From Clostridia bacterium (GTDB lineage: Bacteria; Bacillota_A; Clostridia; Christensenellales; Aristaeellaceae): a stretch of 6,488 bases of DNA. The position numbers and the translations under genes are program-made. The stretch covers positions 1 through 6,488 of the forward strand of contig WRHG01000104.1 of NCBI GenBank assembly GCA_009783365.1, read 5' to 3'. Shown piece after piece: positions 6,039 through 6,488 of this stretch; the first letter of the stretch is position 1, and each line of letters opens with the position of its first letter. The notes below the pieces were generated by a model. That model saw only the letters and a list, made by a program, of their open reading frames with translations. It did not search any database and was not told the DNA's origin.

Positions 6039-6488
6039 CTACCGGGCAGGCTGAGCGGCCAGGTCGATGTCGCACTCAATGAAGTTGGGGGTATACGCCT
6101 CGGTGGCGAAATCAATCAGCCAGGGAGCCGCAAAGTAAAAGGTGTTTGGCCAAGCGATGGGCGCTGTCGCAAAGTCCACTTCCACCAATTGCGCGTCCGC
6201 CTGCCTGTACAGTTCGGCACGGGCCGCCGCGTCGGGGGTGCGGCGCGCTTGTTCCACCAAGCCGTCGTAAACCTCGCTCTTATACAGCGAAGAGAAGAAG
6301 GAATTGTTTTGGGAATGGAAGAAGCCGAAGAGTATGCCGTCCGGATCATTTACGTCCAGGTACCAGTTGGCAACAAAGCACGGTACTTGGCCGCCGTTGC
6401 GGATCTCGGTCCATACCGCACGGTCCACCTGCTCCACCTCAATGCGGAAACCGGCTGCCGCAGCGGTCTGCTGAATTGCGATGATCAT
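6039..6488 (-). CDS. ABC transporter substrate-binding protein, family 5, C-terminal part (5' end outside window)
   Basis: This is the C-terminal 149 residues of an extracytoplasmic solute-binding protein of family 5 (SBP_bac_5; oligopeptide, dipeptide, nickel and some sugar-type ligands). Landmarks are EVEQVDRAVWTEI, ANWYLDVNDPDGILFGFFHS (about 40-59 of the visible part), where family 5 proteins have a W-x-x-D-x-x-DP pattern, then LVEQARRTPDAAARAELYRQAD (about 77-98) and a hydrophobic tail. Family members are normally about 500-600 aa with an N-terminal lipoprotein signal in Gram-positive bacteria, and that end is missing. The ATG at the window edge is probably internal, since the reading frame is open to the edge. 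It ends at the TAG complementary to 6039-6041 and converges on the plus-strand run, so it belongs to a different transcript. The ligand cannot be predicted from this fragment. Confidence 0.9.
   Translation of the reverse strand: MIIAIQQTAAAAGFRIEVEQVDRAVWTEIRNGGQVPCFVANWYLDVNDPDGILFGFFHSQNNSFFSSLYKSEVYDGLVEQARRTPDAAARAELYRQADAQLVEVDFATAPIAWPNTFYFAAPWLIDFATEAYTPNFIECDIDLAAQPAR

Noticed and set aside
6146..6484. Plus-strand open frame opposite the substrate-binding protein
   Set aside because: It is very rich in Arg/Pro, has no family resemblance, and lies opposite a clear family 5 binding-protein fragment.

Overview
The window looks like chromosomal DNA of a Bacillota (Clostridia-like) anaerobe. 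The reasons are a strong AGGAGG-type ribosome binding site, tightly packed co-directional genes with GTG/TTG starts, moderate GC content, and three uroporphyrinogen-decarboxylase-superfamily (URO-D, COG0407-type) proteins beside an FGGY sugar kinase, a combination familiar from fermentative and acetogenic Clostridia. This placement rests on style and gene content only; there is no rRNA or other taxonomic marker here.

Layout. Positions 1-5930 are one plus-strand gene run: (1) the C-terminal part of a neutral/alkaline ceramidase-like protein, cut by the left edge; (2) a complete FGGY-family carbohydrate kinase whose start touches the stop of gene 1; (3) a long (about 448 aa) URO-D-like protein after an 81-base gap; (4) a 366 aa URO-D/MtaA-like protein with a very good ribosome binding site; (5) a third URO-D-like protein (394-414 aa depending on start) that overlaps or closely follows gene 4. 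A near-perfect 14-bp hairpin with a GCAA loop and a T-run closes the run at 5973-6011. A minus-strand gene, the C-terminal part of a family 5 (oligopeptide/dipeptide/nickel type) ABC transporter substrate-binding protein, converges on the same terminator from the right and is cut by the right edge.

How the genes may work together. The spacing and shared terminator suggest one operon. The kinase points to catabolism of a sugar or polyol, and the ceramidase-like hydrolase directly before it could act on a related amide or ester. The three URO-D paralogs are clearly not HemE: the HemE N-terminal arginine/glycine signature is absent. The superfamily also contains the corrinoid methyltransferases MtaA, MtbA and CmuA, so methyl transfer is one reasonable idea for at least gene 4, which keeps a His-x-Cys...Cys zinc-ligand pattern. 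The other two have altered residues at that site. No corrinoid protein or corrinoid-activating protein lies in the window. The substrate and reaction of this cluster are therefore unknown, and it is the most interesting part of the window.

No tRNA, rRNA, CRISPR array, insertion sequence or phage gene was seen. No gene-free stretch exceeds 300 bases.
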